DNA of 50,879 bases from Opitutales bacterium (GCA_020831525.1 JAFIGH010000032.1:1-50879), one strand, 5' to 3'. Counted from the first letter of the stretch, positions 8,924-17,910 are shown. Program-made: numbers and translations. Notes: generated from the letters alone by a model not told the origin.

Positions 8924-10665
8924 AGAAGTTCCTGCGCAATCCCCTCACCGTAGTCGGGTGCGTTCTCTTCGGAGGGATCGTCCTGCTTGCCCTGCTTGCC
9001 CCCATTCTTCCCCTCGCCGATCCCAATGAAACGAACCTGCGCGACCGTCTCCTTGCCCCCGGCAGCGACGGGTTTCTGCTCGGCACCGACACGCTCGGGC
9101 GCGACATCCTGTCGCGTCTCGTCTGGGGAACGCGAGTATCGCTCGCCGTCGCCGCCGCGGCCACGCTCATCGCGGCCTTCGTCGGCTCGCTTATCGGATT
9201 GTGCGCCGGGTTCTTCCGGGGGTGGGTCGATACCGTCCTCATGCGCGGGATCGACATGGTCCTCGCCTTTCCCTACCTCATTCTTGCCCTCGCCATTGTC
9301 GCCGTGCTCGGCCCGGGTCTGCTCAACGCGCTCATCGCCATCGCGGTCGTCAATATTCCGTTCTTTGCCCGCTCCGTGCGCGGAACGGCCCTGACCGTCT
9401 CCGCCATGCCCTTTGTCGAGGCCGCGCGCATCGGCGGACAACCGCGCCTGCGCACCCTCTTTGCCGGGGTCTTCCCCAATGTGCTTCCCGTAATTGTTAT
9501 CGCGATGTCGACGACGCTGGGTTGGATGATTCTCGAGACGGCAGGGCTGAGTTTTCTTGGTTTGGGCGCGCAGCCGCCGCAGGCCGACCTCGGTTCTATG
9601 CTGGCAGACGGGCGCAAGGTGATGCTTGTGCATCCGCATGTGGGGTTGCTCCCAGGGGTGTGCATTCTCATTCTCGTCATCGGCATCAACCTCATCGGCG
9701 ACGGACTGCGGGACTGGCTCGATCCGCGCCTCGAGGGCGGGGCGCACAGCGCGCCGGGGGCCGCCACAAGCGCAACCCGCGCGGCGGACATCGAGCCGGA
9801 CGAAACAACGGGCGATGCACTCGTGCGGGTGCGGGACCTGGAGATCGTTTTCGGTGAAGGGGAGGCGTCGGAGCCCGCGGTGCACGATGTCTCGTTCTCA
9901 CTCAAGGCGGGCGAATGTCTCGGCATCGTCGGAGAGTCGGGCTCCGGGAAGTCCGTCACGGCAATGGCGCTGGCGCGTCTCGTCGCTTCGCCCCCGGGAC
10001 GGATCACCGCAGGCTCCATACACATCGACGGAATTGATGTACTCTCCGCTTCCGAAGAAACCTTGCGGGGCCTGCGCGGCGCGCGGGTCGGCTACGTCTT
10101 TCAGAATCCTTTTGACAGCCTGCATCCCGTGATACCCGTCGGAAAGCAGCTTGCCGAAGCCGTGCGGGCGCACGGCGGCGCGGACCGAAAAGCTGCGGAG
10201 GTGCGGAAACGTGTGACCGGACTGCTCGACCAAGTCGGCATTCCGGACCCGGAGAAAGCCTGCCGGGCGTATCCCCATCAATTCTCCGGCGGCCAGTGTC
10301 AGCGGATTGCCATCGCCATGGCGCTGGCCAACGAGCCCAAAGTCCTTGTCGCCGACGAACCGACGACGGCCCTCGATGTCACGGTGCAGAAACGCGTGCT
10401 GGAACTGCTCGCCCGCATCCGCCGCGAGCACGGCCTCGCCATGGTATTCATCAGCCACGACCTCGGTGTCGTCCGCGAGGTGGCAGACAAGGTGATCGTG
10501 ATGCGCCGGGGCAAGGTCGTCGAATCCGGGAACGTCGTGGAGGTCCTGCGCAATCCGCAGCATGAGTATACGCGGCGGCTGATAGCCAGCATTCCGAGGC
10601 TCGGTGCCGGGCCAGAGCAAAGTTTGGGCTTGGACGACAGCGGCAAAACGGAGGGCGGCACATGA
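8920..10665 (+). CDS. Fused peptide ABC transporter permease (DppC) and ATPase (DppD)
   Basis: One 581-residue polypeptide combines two subunits that are usually separate. Residues 1 to about 270 are a DppC-type permease: LLGTDTLGRDILSRLVWGTR near the start, the docking loop EAARIGG and the ending WLDPRLE. A hydrophilic Ala-rich linker of about 35 residues leads to a DppD-type ATPase with Walker A (GESGSGKS), signature FSGGQCQR and Walker B (LVADEPT). No stop or frame change interrupts the join, so this is a true fusion. The ATG overlaps the previous stop as ATGA, and the next gene does the same. Confidence 0.93.
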   Translation: MKKFLRNPLTVVGCVLFGGIVLLALLAPILPLADPNETNLRDRLLAPGSDGFLLGTDTLGRDILSRLVWGTRVSLAVAAAATLIAAFVGSLIGLCAGFFRGWVDTVLMRGIDMVLAFPYLILALAIVAVLGPGLLNALIAIAVVNIPFFARSVRGTALTVSAMPFVEAARIGGQPRLRTLFAGVFPNVLPVIVIAMSTTLGWMILETAGLSFLGLGAQPPQADLGSMLADGRKVMLVHPHVGLLPGVCILILVIGINLIGDGLRDWLDPRLEGGAHSAPGAATSATRAADIEPDETTGDALVRVRDLEIVFGEGEASEPAVHDVSFSLKAGECLGIVGESGSGKSVTAMALARLVASPPGRITAGSIHIDGIDVLSASEETLRGLRGARVGYVFQNPFDSLHPVIPVGKQLAEAVRAHGGADRKAAEVRKRVTGLLDQVGIPDPEKACRAYPHQFSGGQCQRIAIAMALANEPKVLVADEPTTALDVTVQKRVLELLARIRREHGLAMVFISHDLGVVREVADKVIVMRRGKVVESGNVVEVLRNPQHEYTRRLIASIPRLGAGPEQSLGLDDSGKTEGGT

Positions 10666-11441
10666 GCGGACCAGTGTATTCGGTGCAGCGCTTGCGCAAG
10701 GTTTTCGGCGGGCGCGGATGGTTCGGCGGCGGGCGGGTGGTCACCGCGCTGGACGGAATCGACCTCGACATCCGGTCCGGTGTCTCGCTCGGTATTGTCG
10801 GCGAGTCCGGCAGCGGAAAATCCACGCTCGCGCGCATTCTCGTCGCCCTTGAAGACGCGACGGACGGGGAGGTCCGCTTCCGCGGGCAACCGGTGACCCC
10901 GTACACCATCCGGCCCCGTGAATTCTACCGCTCGGTGCAATTTGTCTTCCAGAACTCCTACGCGGCATTCAATCCGCGCCGACGTCTGGGCGCTCAACTC
11001 GACGAGCACCTGCGCTACCTTACGGATCTTGACGTTTCCGCCCGGCGCGACCGCATTGCCCGCTGCCTGGAATACGCGCAATTGGAGAGCGGTTTGCTCA
11101 CCCGCTTCCCGCACAGCCTTTCCGGCGGACAAATCCAGCGCATGGCCATTGCCCGCGGGCTACTCAGCGCGCCCGAGGCCATCGTCATGGACGAGTCGGT
11201 CTCGGCCCTCGACGTCTCCGTGCAGGCCCGAGTACTGCGCCTTCTTCGGCAGCTCCAAAGGGACCTCGGCTTCACACTCATATTCATCGCCCACGACCTC
11301 GCGGTCATTGACTACCTGTGCGCGGAGGTCGTCGTCATGCGCGTCGGGCGCATCGTCGAGCGAGGCAAAACGACGGAGGTTCTGGGCAATCCGAAATCCG
11401 ACTACACCCGCGAACTCATCAGCTCCTGCCTGACGGTATAG
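10662..11441 (+). CDS. Peptide ABC transporter ATPase, DppF type
   Basis: Second nucleotide-binding subunit of the importer, 259 residues, shorter than many DppF proteins but complete in motifs: Walker A GESGSGKS, Q-loop VFQNSYAAFNPRR, signature LSGGQIQR, Walker B IVMDESVSALD and the H-loop IAHDLAVI. A glycine-rich insertion lies near residues 14-25. It overlaps the fused permease/ATPase gene by ATGA and closes the run. The four transporter genes encode all five usual parts of a peptide importer. Confidence 0.93.
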   Translation: MSGPVYSVQRLRKVFGGRGWFGGGRVVTALDGIDLDIRSGVSLGIVGESGSGKSTLARILVALEDATDGEVRFRGQPVTPYTIRPREFYRSVQFVFQNSYAAFNPRRRLGAQLDEHLRYLTDLDVSARRDRIARCLEYAQLESGLLTRFPHSLSGGQIQRMAIARGLLSAPEAIVMDESVSALDVSVQARVLRLLRQLQRDLGFTLIFIAHDLAVIDYLCAEVVVMRVGRIVERGKTTEVLGNPKSDYTRELISSCLTV

Positions 11442-11445
11442 CCTG

Positions 11446-11466
11446 AAAAACCAAGCGACAGCTTGG
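11446..11466 (-). terminator. Intrinsic terminator of the minus-strand tRNA pair
   Basis: Read on the minus strand, CCAAGC-TGTC-GCTTGG forms a six-pair stem followed by TTTTT. It lies downstream of the two tRNA genes on that strand and just past the convergent end of the peptide transporter operon. Confidence 0.6.
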
Positions 11467-11562
11467 GCGACAGCGGCATATGAGCCCTTCCGCCGCAGCA
11501 CCCTGGAGCGCACAGGGCCATACCCGCCGCCCGCTCTCGTTCGGCGGTGAAAGCCAACAAAA

Positions 11563-11638
11563 TGGAGCCAGCTGTCGGACTCGAACCGACGACCTGCTGA
11601 TTACAAATCAGCTGCTCTACCAACTGAGCTAAGCTGGC
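11563..11638 (-). tRNA. tRNA-Thr(TGT)
   Basis: The 76-base cloverleaf on the minus strand has an acceptor stem GCCAGCT/AGCTGGC, a CTGAT/ATCAG anticodon arm with loop TTTGTAA (anticodon TGT), a GGTTCGAGTCC T-arm and an encoded CCA. It is followed by the tRNA-Lys gene on the same strand with an 8-base gap, so the two are one transcript. Confidence 0.97.
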
Positions 11639-11646
11639 GGGAATAA

Positions 11647-11722
<76 letters not shown>

Positions 11723-11834
11723 ATACACAAATTCGGAAAGTTTGGGAGAGAGCAGGCAACGGAGGGGACTGGCAAGCGAAAAGCAGCGGATTTTCCGGCA
11801 GCACCCCATTCCTCTGCGAAGAAACGTTCCGGAA

Positions 11835-11917
11835 GCGCACCCTTGACCTCCGCCGAAACTTTTGAAATCGCGCGATTTTCAGTCGCGCACCCTTGACCTC
11901 CGCCGAAACTTTTGAAA
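11835..11917. repeat. 33-bp direct repeat (two copies, 50-bp period) before tRNA-Ser
   Basis: Copies at 11835-11867 and 11885-11917 are identical and start GCGCACCCTTGACCTCC. Each contains a -35-like TTGACC. The second copy ends 21 bases before tRNA-Ser, so it may include part of that gene's promoter. A short inverted repeat (GCGCGA/TCGCGC) lies between the copies. Confidence 0.85.
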
Positions 11918-11934
11918 CACCCTACCGCTTAGGC

Positions 11935-12822
<888 letters not shown>

Positions 12823-13023
12823 TTGGTTGGGAGGGAGAGGGGCGAAGGAGGGATTGTGCGCCGGTCCAGATCCAGAGGAGCAGGCTCGCGGCGAGGAGCC
12901 ATGCGAGGGGCGAATGGAGGAGGTGGCGCATGGGGAAAGGGTGTTTTGAAATGCTGGCTTTTCCGTTTGTAAGCCTTTGCGCTCTGAGGTGGAAAAAGCC
13001 GTTGGAAGGACGGAACTCCAATC

Positions 13024-13413
13024 TCAGAAGACAACACGAATGTCATAGTTGTTGAACTTCTTATCGCCGGTGACCACAGGGATGCGCTGGAGAACCGCCG
13101 TGGCAATGATAAACCTGTCGGCGGGATCCCGGTGATGCCATGGCAGGCGATTCGCGGACATGAGCACTTCGGGAGCCAAGGGAGCCAAGACAAGGTCGTG
13201 CGCCTGCAAAACCCCTTCGAACCAGGATTCCGGGGGCATGGGCAAGATCAATTCCGAGCGGGCTGCTTTCAGACTGATTTCCCAAGCGGAAATCGCTGAG
13301 ACATAGACCATCGGCGCCTCATCGATTTGATCACGAACCTTCCGTTTCAATTTGCGGCTGCCCCCGACGAGCCAAATCAGCGCGCAGGTATCCAACAGCA
13401 AAGACTCAGGCAT
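13024..13413 (-). CDS. VapC-type PIN-domain toxin
   Basis: Predicted ribonuclease toxin of a type II toxin-antitoxin pair, 129 residues. PIN landmarks are the N-terminal LLDTCALIWL with the first acidic residue, SAWEISLK with the conserved Glu, and HRDPADRFIIATA with the two later acidic residues. The start codon overlaps the end of the upstream Phd-type antitoxin gene by eight bases, the standard arrangement. The RNA target cannot be told from sequence. Confidence 0.9.
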   Translation of the reverse strand: MPESLLLDTCALIWLVGGSRKLKRKVRDQIDEAPMVYVSAISAWEISLKAARSELILPMPPESWFEGVLQAHDLVLAPLAPEVLMSANRLPWHHRDPADRFIIATAVLQRIPVVTGDKKFNNYDIRVVF

Positions 13414-13630
13414 TGTCCCACTCCGCCTCGCTGGGTTGGGTCAAATCCCCGGTATACGATATTTTCGCGAGTTCGGGAGACCGCCGGGATCGCTTGCGCT
13501 TGCGGTAGGGGGTTATTTCCGCAACCGGCTTTCCGTAGCGACTGAGAACGACCCGTGTTCCCTTCTTTTCCACGGATTCTACCAACCCGGAGAGCTGGGC
13601 CTTGGCCTGATGTATGCTCACGCTCTGCAT
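13406..13630 (-). CDS. Phd/YefM-family antitoxin
   Basis: A 74-residue DNA-binding antitoxin, partner of the PIN toxin that follows. It has the typical N-terminus MQSVSIHQAKAQLSGLVE, then VVLSRYGKPVAEITPY, and a charged, probably disordered C-terminus that would block the toxin. The ATG at 13630 begins the recognisable fold; longer in-frame extensions read through repeats and are discarded. Such pairs usually repress their own promoter, which would lie in the repeat-filled 13631-13931 gap. Confidence 0.88.
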   Translation of the reverse strand: MQSVSIHQAKAQLSGLVESVEKKGTRVVLSRYGKPVAEITPYRKRKRSRRSPELAKISYTGDLTQPSEAEWDNA

Positions 13631-13769
13631 TATGTTGGTATGTTGGACCAAGACTTTGGCGTTGGCAAGGACAACAAGAGAGGTTTTCAGCACTTCCGTA
13701 TACGTGTCCCAGCCACGCTGTCGCCTTTGGTCGAACACGCGCCGGGGGCGGGCGATACCTTGCTGACTG

Positions 13770-13809
13770 TGGCTGATAGCTGAGGGCGGATGGCTGATAG
13801 CTGAGGGCG
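13770..13809. repeat. 19-bp tandem repeat, two copies
   Basis: TGGCTGATAGCTGAGGGCG occurs at 13770-13788 and 13791-13809, with a two-base spacer. It is part of the 300-base gene-free stretch between the antitoxin and the SDR gene, which holds only this repeat and the composite hairpin repeat next to it. Confidence 0.8.
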
Positions 13810-13815
13810 CGGCAA

Positions 13816-13943
13816 TACGTAGCGAATCTTTCCCAAAGATTCGATGAGACAACCCGCTCGCATCGGCGGTTTGCACGGACTTGCCGGGCCAACCCGCTTT
13901 GCCGCGGGTCGACGGAGGCGGGGCTCCGTCGCTACGTCGCGAG
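13816..13943. repeat. Dispersed composite hairpin repeat, copy 1 (full-length)
   Basis: Order: TACGTAG, hairpin B (CGAATCTTT-CCC-AAAGATTCG), AACCCGCTCGCATCGGCGG, GGGCCAACCCGC, then GGGT and hairpin A (CGACGGAG and CTCCGTCG around a GCGGGG loop, 13910-13931), then CTACGT. Related copies lie near 14.7, 15.9, 17.9, 20.7 and 22.7 kb. Changes in hairpin B relative to other copies keep the pairing. Hairpin A begins on the base after the SDR gene's TAG. Confidence 0.8.
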
Positions 13944-14648
13944 AAAACCGCCGTCGACGGTGAGCTGGGTGCCGGTGACGCGGGCGGCGGCGGGCGAGAG
14001 AAGGTAAGCGACGGCGGCAGCGACATCGTCGGCGGTGGGCATGCCGAGGGGGTGGCGGGCGGCCTGGGCGGCGCGCGCGCCGGGCGGCAGGGCGGCGAAG
14101 AGGCGGTCGATCATAGGGGTGTCGACGAGGCCGGGGACGACGGTGTTGACGCGGATGCCGCGCGGCGCGAGTTCACGTGCAAGTGGTTTGACAGTGGCCA
14201 TGAGCCCGGCTTTGACGGCGGTGTAGGCCGTGTTGCCCGGCTCGCCGGCGCAGGCTGCGACAGAACCGATCCATACAACCGAGGCTCCTTTTCTCAATTT
14301 CTTCGCCTTGAGGAGGGCGGCGAGAAGAAGGAGCGGCGCGTGCAGGTGCACGGCGGTGAGGTCGGCGAGTCGCTCCTCGGAGAGGGCGGCGACGGGCGTC
14401 GGGGCGTTGCCTCCGGCGGAGACGACAAGGCCGTCGAGGGGCGGAACGGCCGCCACGATGCGCGCGCGGTCGGCGGCGCAAGTGATGTCGGCGGCGGTCC
14501 AGGCGCTGTCCGGAACATCCGGGAAGGCGGTGGCAAGCTTGGCGGCGCCGCGGCCGACGGGATGCACGGCGCTCCCCTCCCCCGCCAAGCGGCGCGCGCA
14601 GGCGAGACCGATTCCCGAAGAGGCTCCGATGATGAGGTGAGTGGGCAT
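13932..14648 (-). CDS. SDR-family oxidoreductase
   Basis: A classical short-chain dehydrogenase of 238 residues using NAD(P). Seen: the dinucleotide motif GASSGIG at residues 8-14, SAGGN in the NAG position, the catalytic Ser in WIGSVA, YTAVK as the Tyr-x3-Lys pair, and VNTVVPGLVDTPM followed by the terminal TVDGGFLAT. The substrate cannot be told. The ATG at 14648 fits the family; in-frame extensions upstream read through a repeat. The TAG stop abuts hairpin A of the dispersed repeat. It lies downstream of the EpsI-like gene with a 224-base gap, so co-transcription is uncertain. Confidence 0.92.
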   Translation of the reverse strand: MPTHLIIGASSGIGLACARRLAGEGSAVHPVGRGAAKLATAFPDVPDSAWTAADITCAADRARIVAAVPPLDGLVVSAGGNAPTPVAALSEERLADLTAVHLHAPLLLLAALLKAKKLRKGASVVWIGSVAACAGEPGNTAYTAVKAGLMATVKPLARELAPRGIRVNTVVPGLVDTPMIDRLFAALPPGARAAQAARHPLGMPTADDVAAAVAYLLSPAAARVTGTQLTVDGGFLAT

Positions 14649-14697
14649 GGGATGAGGATGCGGAAGTTCGGAAGACGGGAGCAATCCGGAATACGCG

Positions 14698-14760
14698 CGG
14701 GGTCGACGGAGGCGCGGCTCCGTCGCTATACGTAGCGAATTTTCCTCGGAGATTCGATTT
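14698..14760. repeat. Dispersed hairpin repeat, copy 2 (A then B)
   Basis: GGGTCGACGGAGGCGCGGCT begins hairpin A (14704-14725), followed by CTATACGTAG and hairpin B (14736-14756). It lies in the 224-base gap between the SDR and EpsI-like genes and does not abut a stop codon. Confidence 0.75.
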
Positions 14761-14872
14761 CCGGAAGGCGTGCGCTCGATTGAAGACTCGGCAGATGGCA
14801 CTTCAAGAACACCTGTCCGTCCAAAAACCCTTCACGGGCCCGGCTTCTACGGCCTCGAATCGGCCACGTGGG

Positions 14873-15568
14873 TCAGGAATCGACGGTGGCGGTGAGTCCG
14901 CTCATTTCGAGGGAGCGGAGGACGGCGTGGAAGAAGGGCTCGTCCCAGAGAAAATCGAGCGGCTCACTGGAGGAGACTCGGATGAAGTACTGCTCGCGCT
15001 TGGTGTTGAACCCGCTCTCGAGGGGCTGGGTGACCATGCGTTTCACCCGGCCCGAGATCGACTCGCTGTAGAAGCGGAAGACTTCGCCATCGAGGAGGTG
15101 CCAGTAGTAGGTGTTGAGAACGTAGCCGTTGCGCTCGAACTCGCCCCACTGTGCGGGCTGCACCTCCATGCCCGGGGCGGTGACGTTGACGACGGGGTCG
15201 AGTTTGTTGCACTCCCAGCCCGCGAGGACCCAGCAGAGACTCGGGTTGTGCTGGTTGACGATGCGCGGCGGCATCGCGCCGGGCTTCCAGTAAGCAACGT
15301 AGACGGTGAAGGAGCGGCGGCCGCGGGTGTATTCACGGTGCACAAAGTCGTCGAACTGGAGGAGGCGCTCGGAGCGGTCGACGACCGATTCGGTCGGCCC
15401 GAGGGGGAGGTCGCGCTGTTCCCAACCGAAGTCGCCGGCGCGCGGCAACGCTTCCTTGAGGGGCTTTTCAAGCGAACCTTCGGGATACGGGCGGAACTCG
15501 CCGAAGGCCACAAGGCCGAGACTCACGACAATCGTCGCACTGATGAGGATGAAAAGAATACGGGCCAT
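14873..15568 (-). CDS. EpsI-like exosortase-associated protein (DUF3485)
   Basis: Proteins of this type accompany exosortases and extracellular polysaccharide genes; the exact role is unknown. The 231 residues begin with a membrane anchor (ILFILISATIVVSLGLVAF) and then have an exported domain containing HNPSLCWVLAGWE, resembling the family's His-Pro-Cys-Gly-Trp pattern, with the Cys as a probable key residue. No exosortase itself is in the window. Glycosyltransferases and a small membrane protein lie directly upstream on the same strand. The family call is moderate because only this motif and the topology support it. Confidence 0.7.
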   Translation of the reverse strand: MARILFILISATIVVSLGLVAFGEFRPYPEGSLEKPLKEALPRAGDFGWEQRDLPLGPTESVVDRSERLLQFDDFVHREYTRGRRSFTVYVAYWKPGAMPPRIVNQHNPSLCWVLAGWECNKLDPVVNVTAPGMEVQPAQWGEFERNGYVLNTYYWHLLDGEVFRFYSESISGRVKRMVTQPLESGFNTKREQYFIRVSSSEPLDFLWDEPFFHAVLRSLEMSGLTATVDS

Positions 15569-15626
15569 AATGGAACGAAGAAATGGAATTCTGCCGCGAT
15601 GGCAACGGAAAGCGACGAAACGGTGC

Positions 15627-15845
15627 TCAGACGAGAAAGTTCCACGCACTCAGCGCGGAAACCCCGATCAACAGCAGGCCGATGACCCGGAGTACCCAGC
15701 GGAATCGCCGGATGTCCCGTTTGCTGAAGCGGTAGCCGGTCCAGTCCTGGGCCGCATCCGCGCTCATGAAAAAGATGCGCAAGCCGATAATCGCGGGGAC
15801 GATCATGAGAAAGGCTTTGATGATATGGACGGCGATCGTAACCAT
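15627..15845 (-). CDS. Small two-helix membrane protein, twin of the one at 19330
   Basis: Unknown function. The 72 residues have two membrane helices (about 3-26 and 52-70) separated by a basic loop with QDWTGYRFS and RRFR. An ungapped alignment with the 72-residue protein at 19330-19548 gives 25 identical positions by hand count, including LMxVP, GxR and WxGxRFS. The ATG at 15845 gives exactly the twin's length, so the longer in-frame start at 15893 is less likely. It sits between a glycosyltransferase and the EpsI-like gene. Confidence 0.75.
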   Translation of the reverse strand: MVTIAVHIIKAFLMIVPAIIGLRIFFMSADAAQDWTGYRFSKRDIRRFRWVLRVIGLLLIGVSALSAWNFLV

Positions 15846-15916
15846 GGGCACAGGCAGATAAGAGGAAGGGGCATGGCGCAAGGTCACGGACAACGCAAGG
15901 ACGGAAAACGACCCAG

Positions 15917-15973
15917 GAATCGACGGAGGCGCGGCTCCGTCGCTACGTAGCGAATCTCCCCCGGAGATTCGAC
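15917..15973. repeat. Dispersed hairpin repeat, copy 3 (A then B)
   Basis: Hairpin A occupies 15921-15942 and hairpin B (CGAATCTC-CCCCG-GAGATTCG) 15951-15971. Hairpin B and the linker lie inside the 3' end of the glycosyltransferase gene and encode its last ten or so residues; hairpin A starts on the base after its TAG. Confidence 0.8.
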
Positions 15974-17073
15974 CGAAGGTCCTTCACCCCGGCGGCGAAG
16001 CGTTGTCCGACGCCGTCCCAACCGAATGCTTCTCTCACCCATGCGGCGCCGCGCGCGCCCATAGCAGCGCGTTCCGCGGCAGGAAGCGCGCAGGCGGTCT
16101 CGAGGGAACCGGCTAGCGCGTCTGTGCCAGTGGGTATGCACCACCCGCAGCCACGCCGGGGCAATTCCTCCCACGGCGTCGCCGTCGTCGTGATAACGGG
16201 CACCCCGGCGGCGAGGGCCTCACCCACGACGAGACCGAAGTTCTCGGAATAGGAAGGCAGCACAAAAAGGTCGGCGGAGCCATAGAGCGCCCACTTGTCC
16301 GTGTCGGCCACCGGCCCGTGGAAGCGGATGCGCGCGGCGGCACTAGGCTGGCGCGCGGCAAGGGCGCGGCACGCGCTCTCGTGCCCGCCGTCGTCATTGC
16401 CTGCGATGATCAGTTCCCAGTCGGGCGGAGCCGAGCGGGCGAAAGCGGTGATGAGGTCGGGCAACCCCTTCTTGGCATGGATGCGGGAAAGGAAAAGGAT
16501 GCGTCGGGGCGCGCCAGGCGGTCGTTCTGGGCGAGGGGGCGGATTCCGCGGAAAGTCGATGCCGTTGGGCACGACCATCAGCGGCCCGCCGTAGCCCGCC
16601 GCACGCACATGCCGCGCCTCGAGGTCTGCCGTGGCATGGACCGCCGCCGCACCGAGGAAATCGCGTCGGGCATAGAGCCACCAAGCCGCCCGCTTTTTCC
16701 ATCGGCGGTGCCGCAGCGCCCATGGATCCAGCATACTGCGCGACGAAGCGATCACCGGGATCCCCCGCGCCCGGCCAAGGCGAGCGACGTAGTGATTGAG
16801 CGGATCCCAAACGCCCGCATGGTAGAGAATCCGGTCGGGTCCCGCTTGGGCGGCCCAGTGCGCCAGCTCGGCCCGCAACTCCGCTCGGTTGCGGCACAAC
16901 CGGCTCCCCTCGCCCGCAAACAACCCGGGTGCCACCGTCATGCGCGGGGCCTCGACGGCGAGGACACGCGTCGGAACACCCGCCCGCGCGACAGCGCTTG
17001 CCAGCGCGGGCACGCTCCGCGCGATCCCGCCAAGGGCGGTCTCTACCGTCGTGAGGACAAATGTGATTTCCAT
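15943..17073 (-). CDS. Glycosyltransferase family 4
   Basis: A GT-B fold glycosyltransferase of 376 residues, probably adding a sugar during exopolysaccharide or O-chain synthesis at the inner membrane's cytoplasmic face. Seen: the N-terminal acceptor domain with LGGIARSVPALA, the hinge VVPNGIDFP, a donor domain starting ILFLSRIHAKKGLPDLI, and the GT4 signature SENFGLVVGEALAAGVPVI with its E-x7-E pattern. The last residues (about RSNLRGRFAT) are encoded by the dispersed repeat, so the natural C-terminus may have been replaced. Donor and acceptor are unknown. Confidence 0.93.
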   Translation of the reverse strand: MEITFVLTTVETALGGIARSVPALASAVARAGVPTRVLAVEAPRMTVAPGLFAGEGSRLCRNRAELRAELAHWAAQAGPDRILYHAGVWDPLNHYVARLGRARGIPVIASSRSMLDPWALRHRRWKKRAAWWLYARRDFLGAAAVHATADLEARHVRAAGYGGPLMVVPNGIDFPRNPPPRPERPPGAPRRILFLSRIHAKKGLPDLITAFARSAPPDWELIIAGNDDGGHESACRALAARQPSAAARIRFHGPVADTDKWALYGSADLFVLPSYSENFGLVVGEALAAGVPVITTTATPWEELPRRGCGWCIPTGTDALAGSLETACALPAAERAAMGARGAAWVREAFGWDGVGQRFAAGVKDLRSNLRGRFAT

Positions 17074-17160
17074 GGAGATTCGATAGGCAACCCGCTTAGG
17101 AGGGTGCAGACACTGACTTCCCGTGCCAACCGCTCCGTTGCTGCGTGGGCCGAACTCCCT

Positions 17161-17622
17161 TTAGCCGAAGGGCCCACTCTCCGGCGGCTCTGCAAGAAGG
17201 TTGCGCCCGGCCAACCCGAATGACGGGCAGGCAGCGAGGAGATGGCGGTCGTTCGTGAAGATTTCCATCAATCCGGCGGAGAGCGCGCACGTAAGGTGGA
17301 TCGCGTCCGCCGCCCGCAAAAACACCGAAGTCGGCAGGTCGACAATGTGCCGGGCCGCCGCATCCAACAGAAACGGAGTCACCGGAAGCCACTTCCAAAT
17401 GCCCGCTGCCTCATCTGCGTTAAACTGCTCAATGACAATTCCGAACGCCTTCCGGTCCAAACGTCCTTCGCGGAAGTGGCGTTGGAAGACGGCCATCAGT
17501 TCCACGCGCCCGATTTCACAGCAAGCGATGAGCCCCGCCGCGCGAGCGTGGGCGCGCACCGTCTCATGGCCCGTTTCCCGAAGGTAGCACTTGGCGAGAA
17601 AAGCGGTGTCGTAATAGGTCAA
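17161..17622 (-). CDS. VapC-type PIN-domain toxin
   Basis: A 153-residue PIN protein and likely ribonuclease. Landmarks: YYDTAFLAKCYL at the N-terminus, the conserved Glu in GRVELMA, RAADAIHLTCAL and a final FTNDRHLL. It starts with TTG at 17620-17622, overlapping the TGA of the antitoxin gene. The pair lies between two glycosyltransferase genes and is probably an insertion in the polysaccharide locus. Confidence 0.87.
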   Translation of the reverse strand: MTYYDTAFLAKCYLRETGHETVRAHARAAGLIACCEIGRVELMAVFQRHFREGRLDRKAFGIVIEQFNADEAAGIWKWLPVTPFLLDAAARHIVDLPTSVFLRAADAIHLTCALSAGLMEIFTNDRHLLAACPSFGLAGRNLLAEPPESGPFG

Positions 17623-17855
17623 CGACGGTCGTCCTCCAGAATCGCGCCCGAATCCGCGTCCAATGCCGGCAATTCATCAAAACCGGGAACCGCACGGCGG
17701 GCCGAAAATGATGTCTCCGCCGCGTTTTCCAGCGGCACCAACCGGGCAGCCGGACGGCCCCGGTCCATGACGATGACCGGTTCCCGCGAAACACCCGCCG
17801 CGCGCACCCACTTTCCCGTGTGCATGTGCAACTCCCGTATGGATATCGACTTCAT
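17619..17855 (-). CDS. Phd-like antitoxin
   Basis: A 78-residue partner of the PIN toxin that follows. MKSISIRELHMHTGKWVR and VIVMDRGRPAARLVPLE match the Phd/YefM pattern; the C-terminus is acidic and probably wraps the toxin. The ATG at 17855 begins the conserved segment; an in-frame start six codons earlier is possible. Its stop overlaps the toxin's TTG start. Confidence 0.83.
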   Translation of the reverse strand: MKSISIRELHMHTGKWVRAAGVSREPVIVMDRGRPAARLVPLENAAETSFSARRAVPGFDELPALDADSGAILEDDRR

Positions 17856-17910
17856 GTGTGCACAATGTGACACAAGCTGTTCGGTGAGGTCAAGCGGTTC
17901 TTCCCTTCCG

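Noticed and set aside
13406-14026. Long version of the Phd-type antitoxin (206 codons)
   Set aside because: The N-terminal extension reads through the 19-bp repeat and the hairpin repeat and runs into the SDR gene's 3' end.
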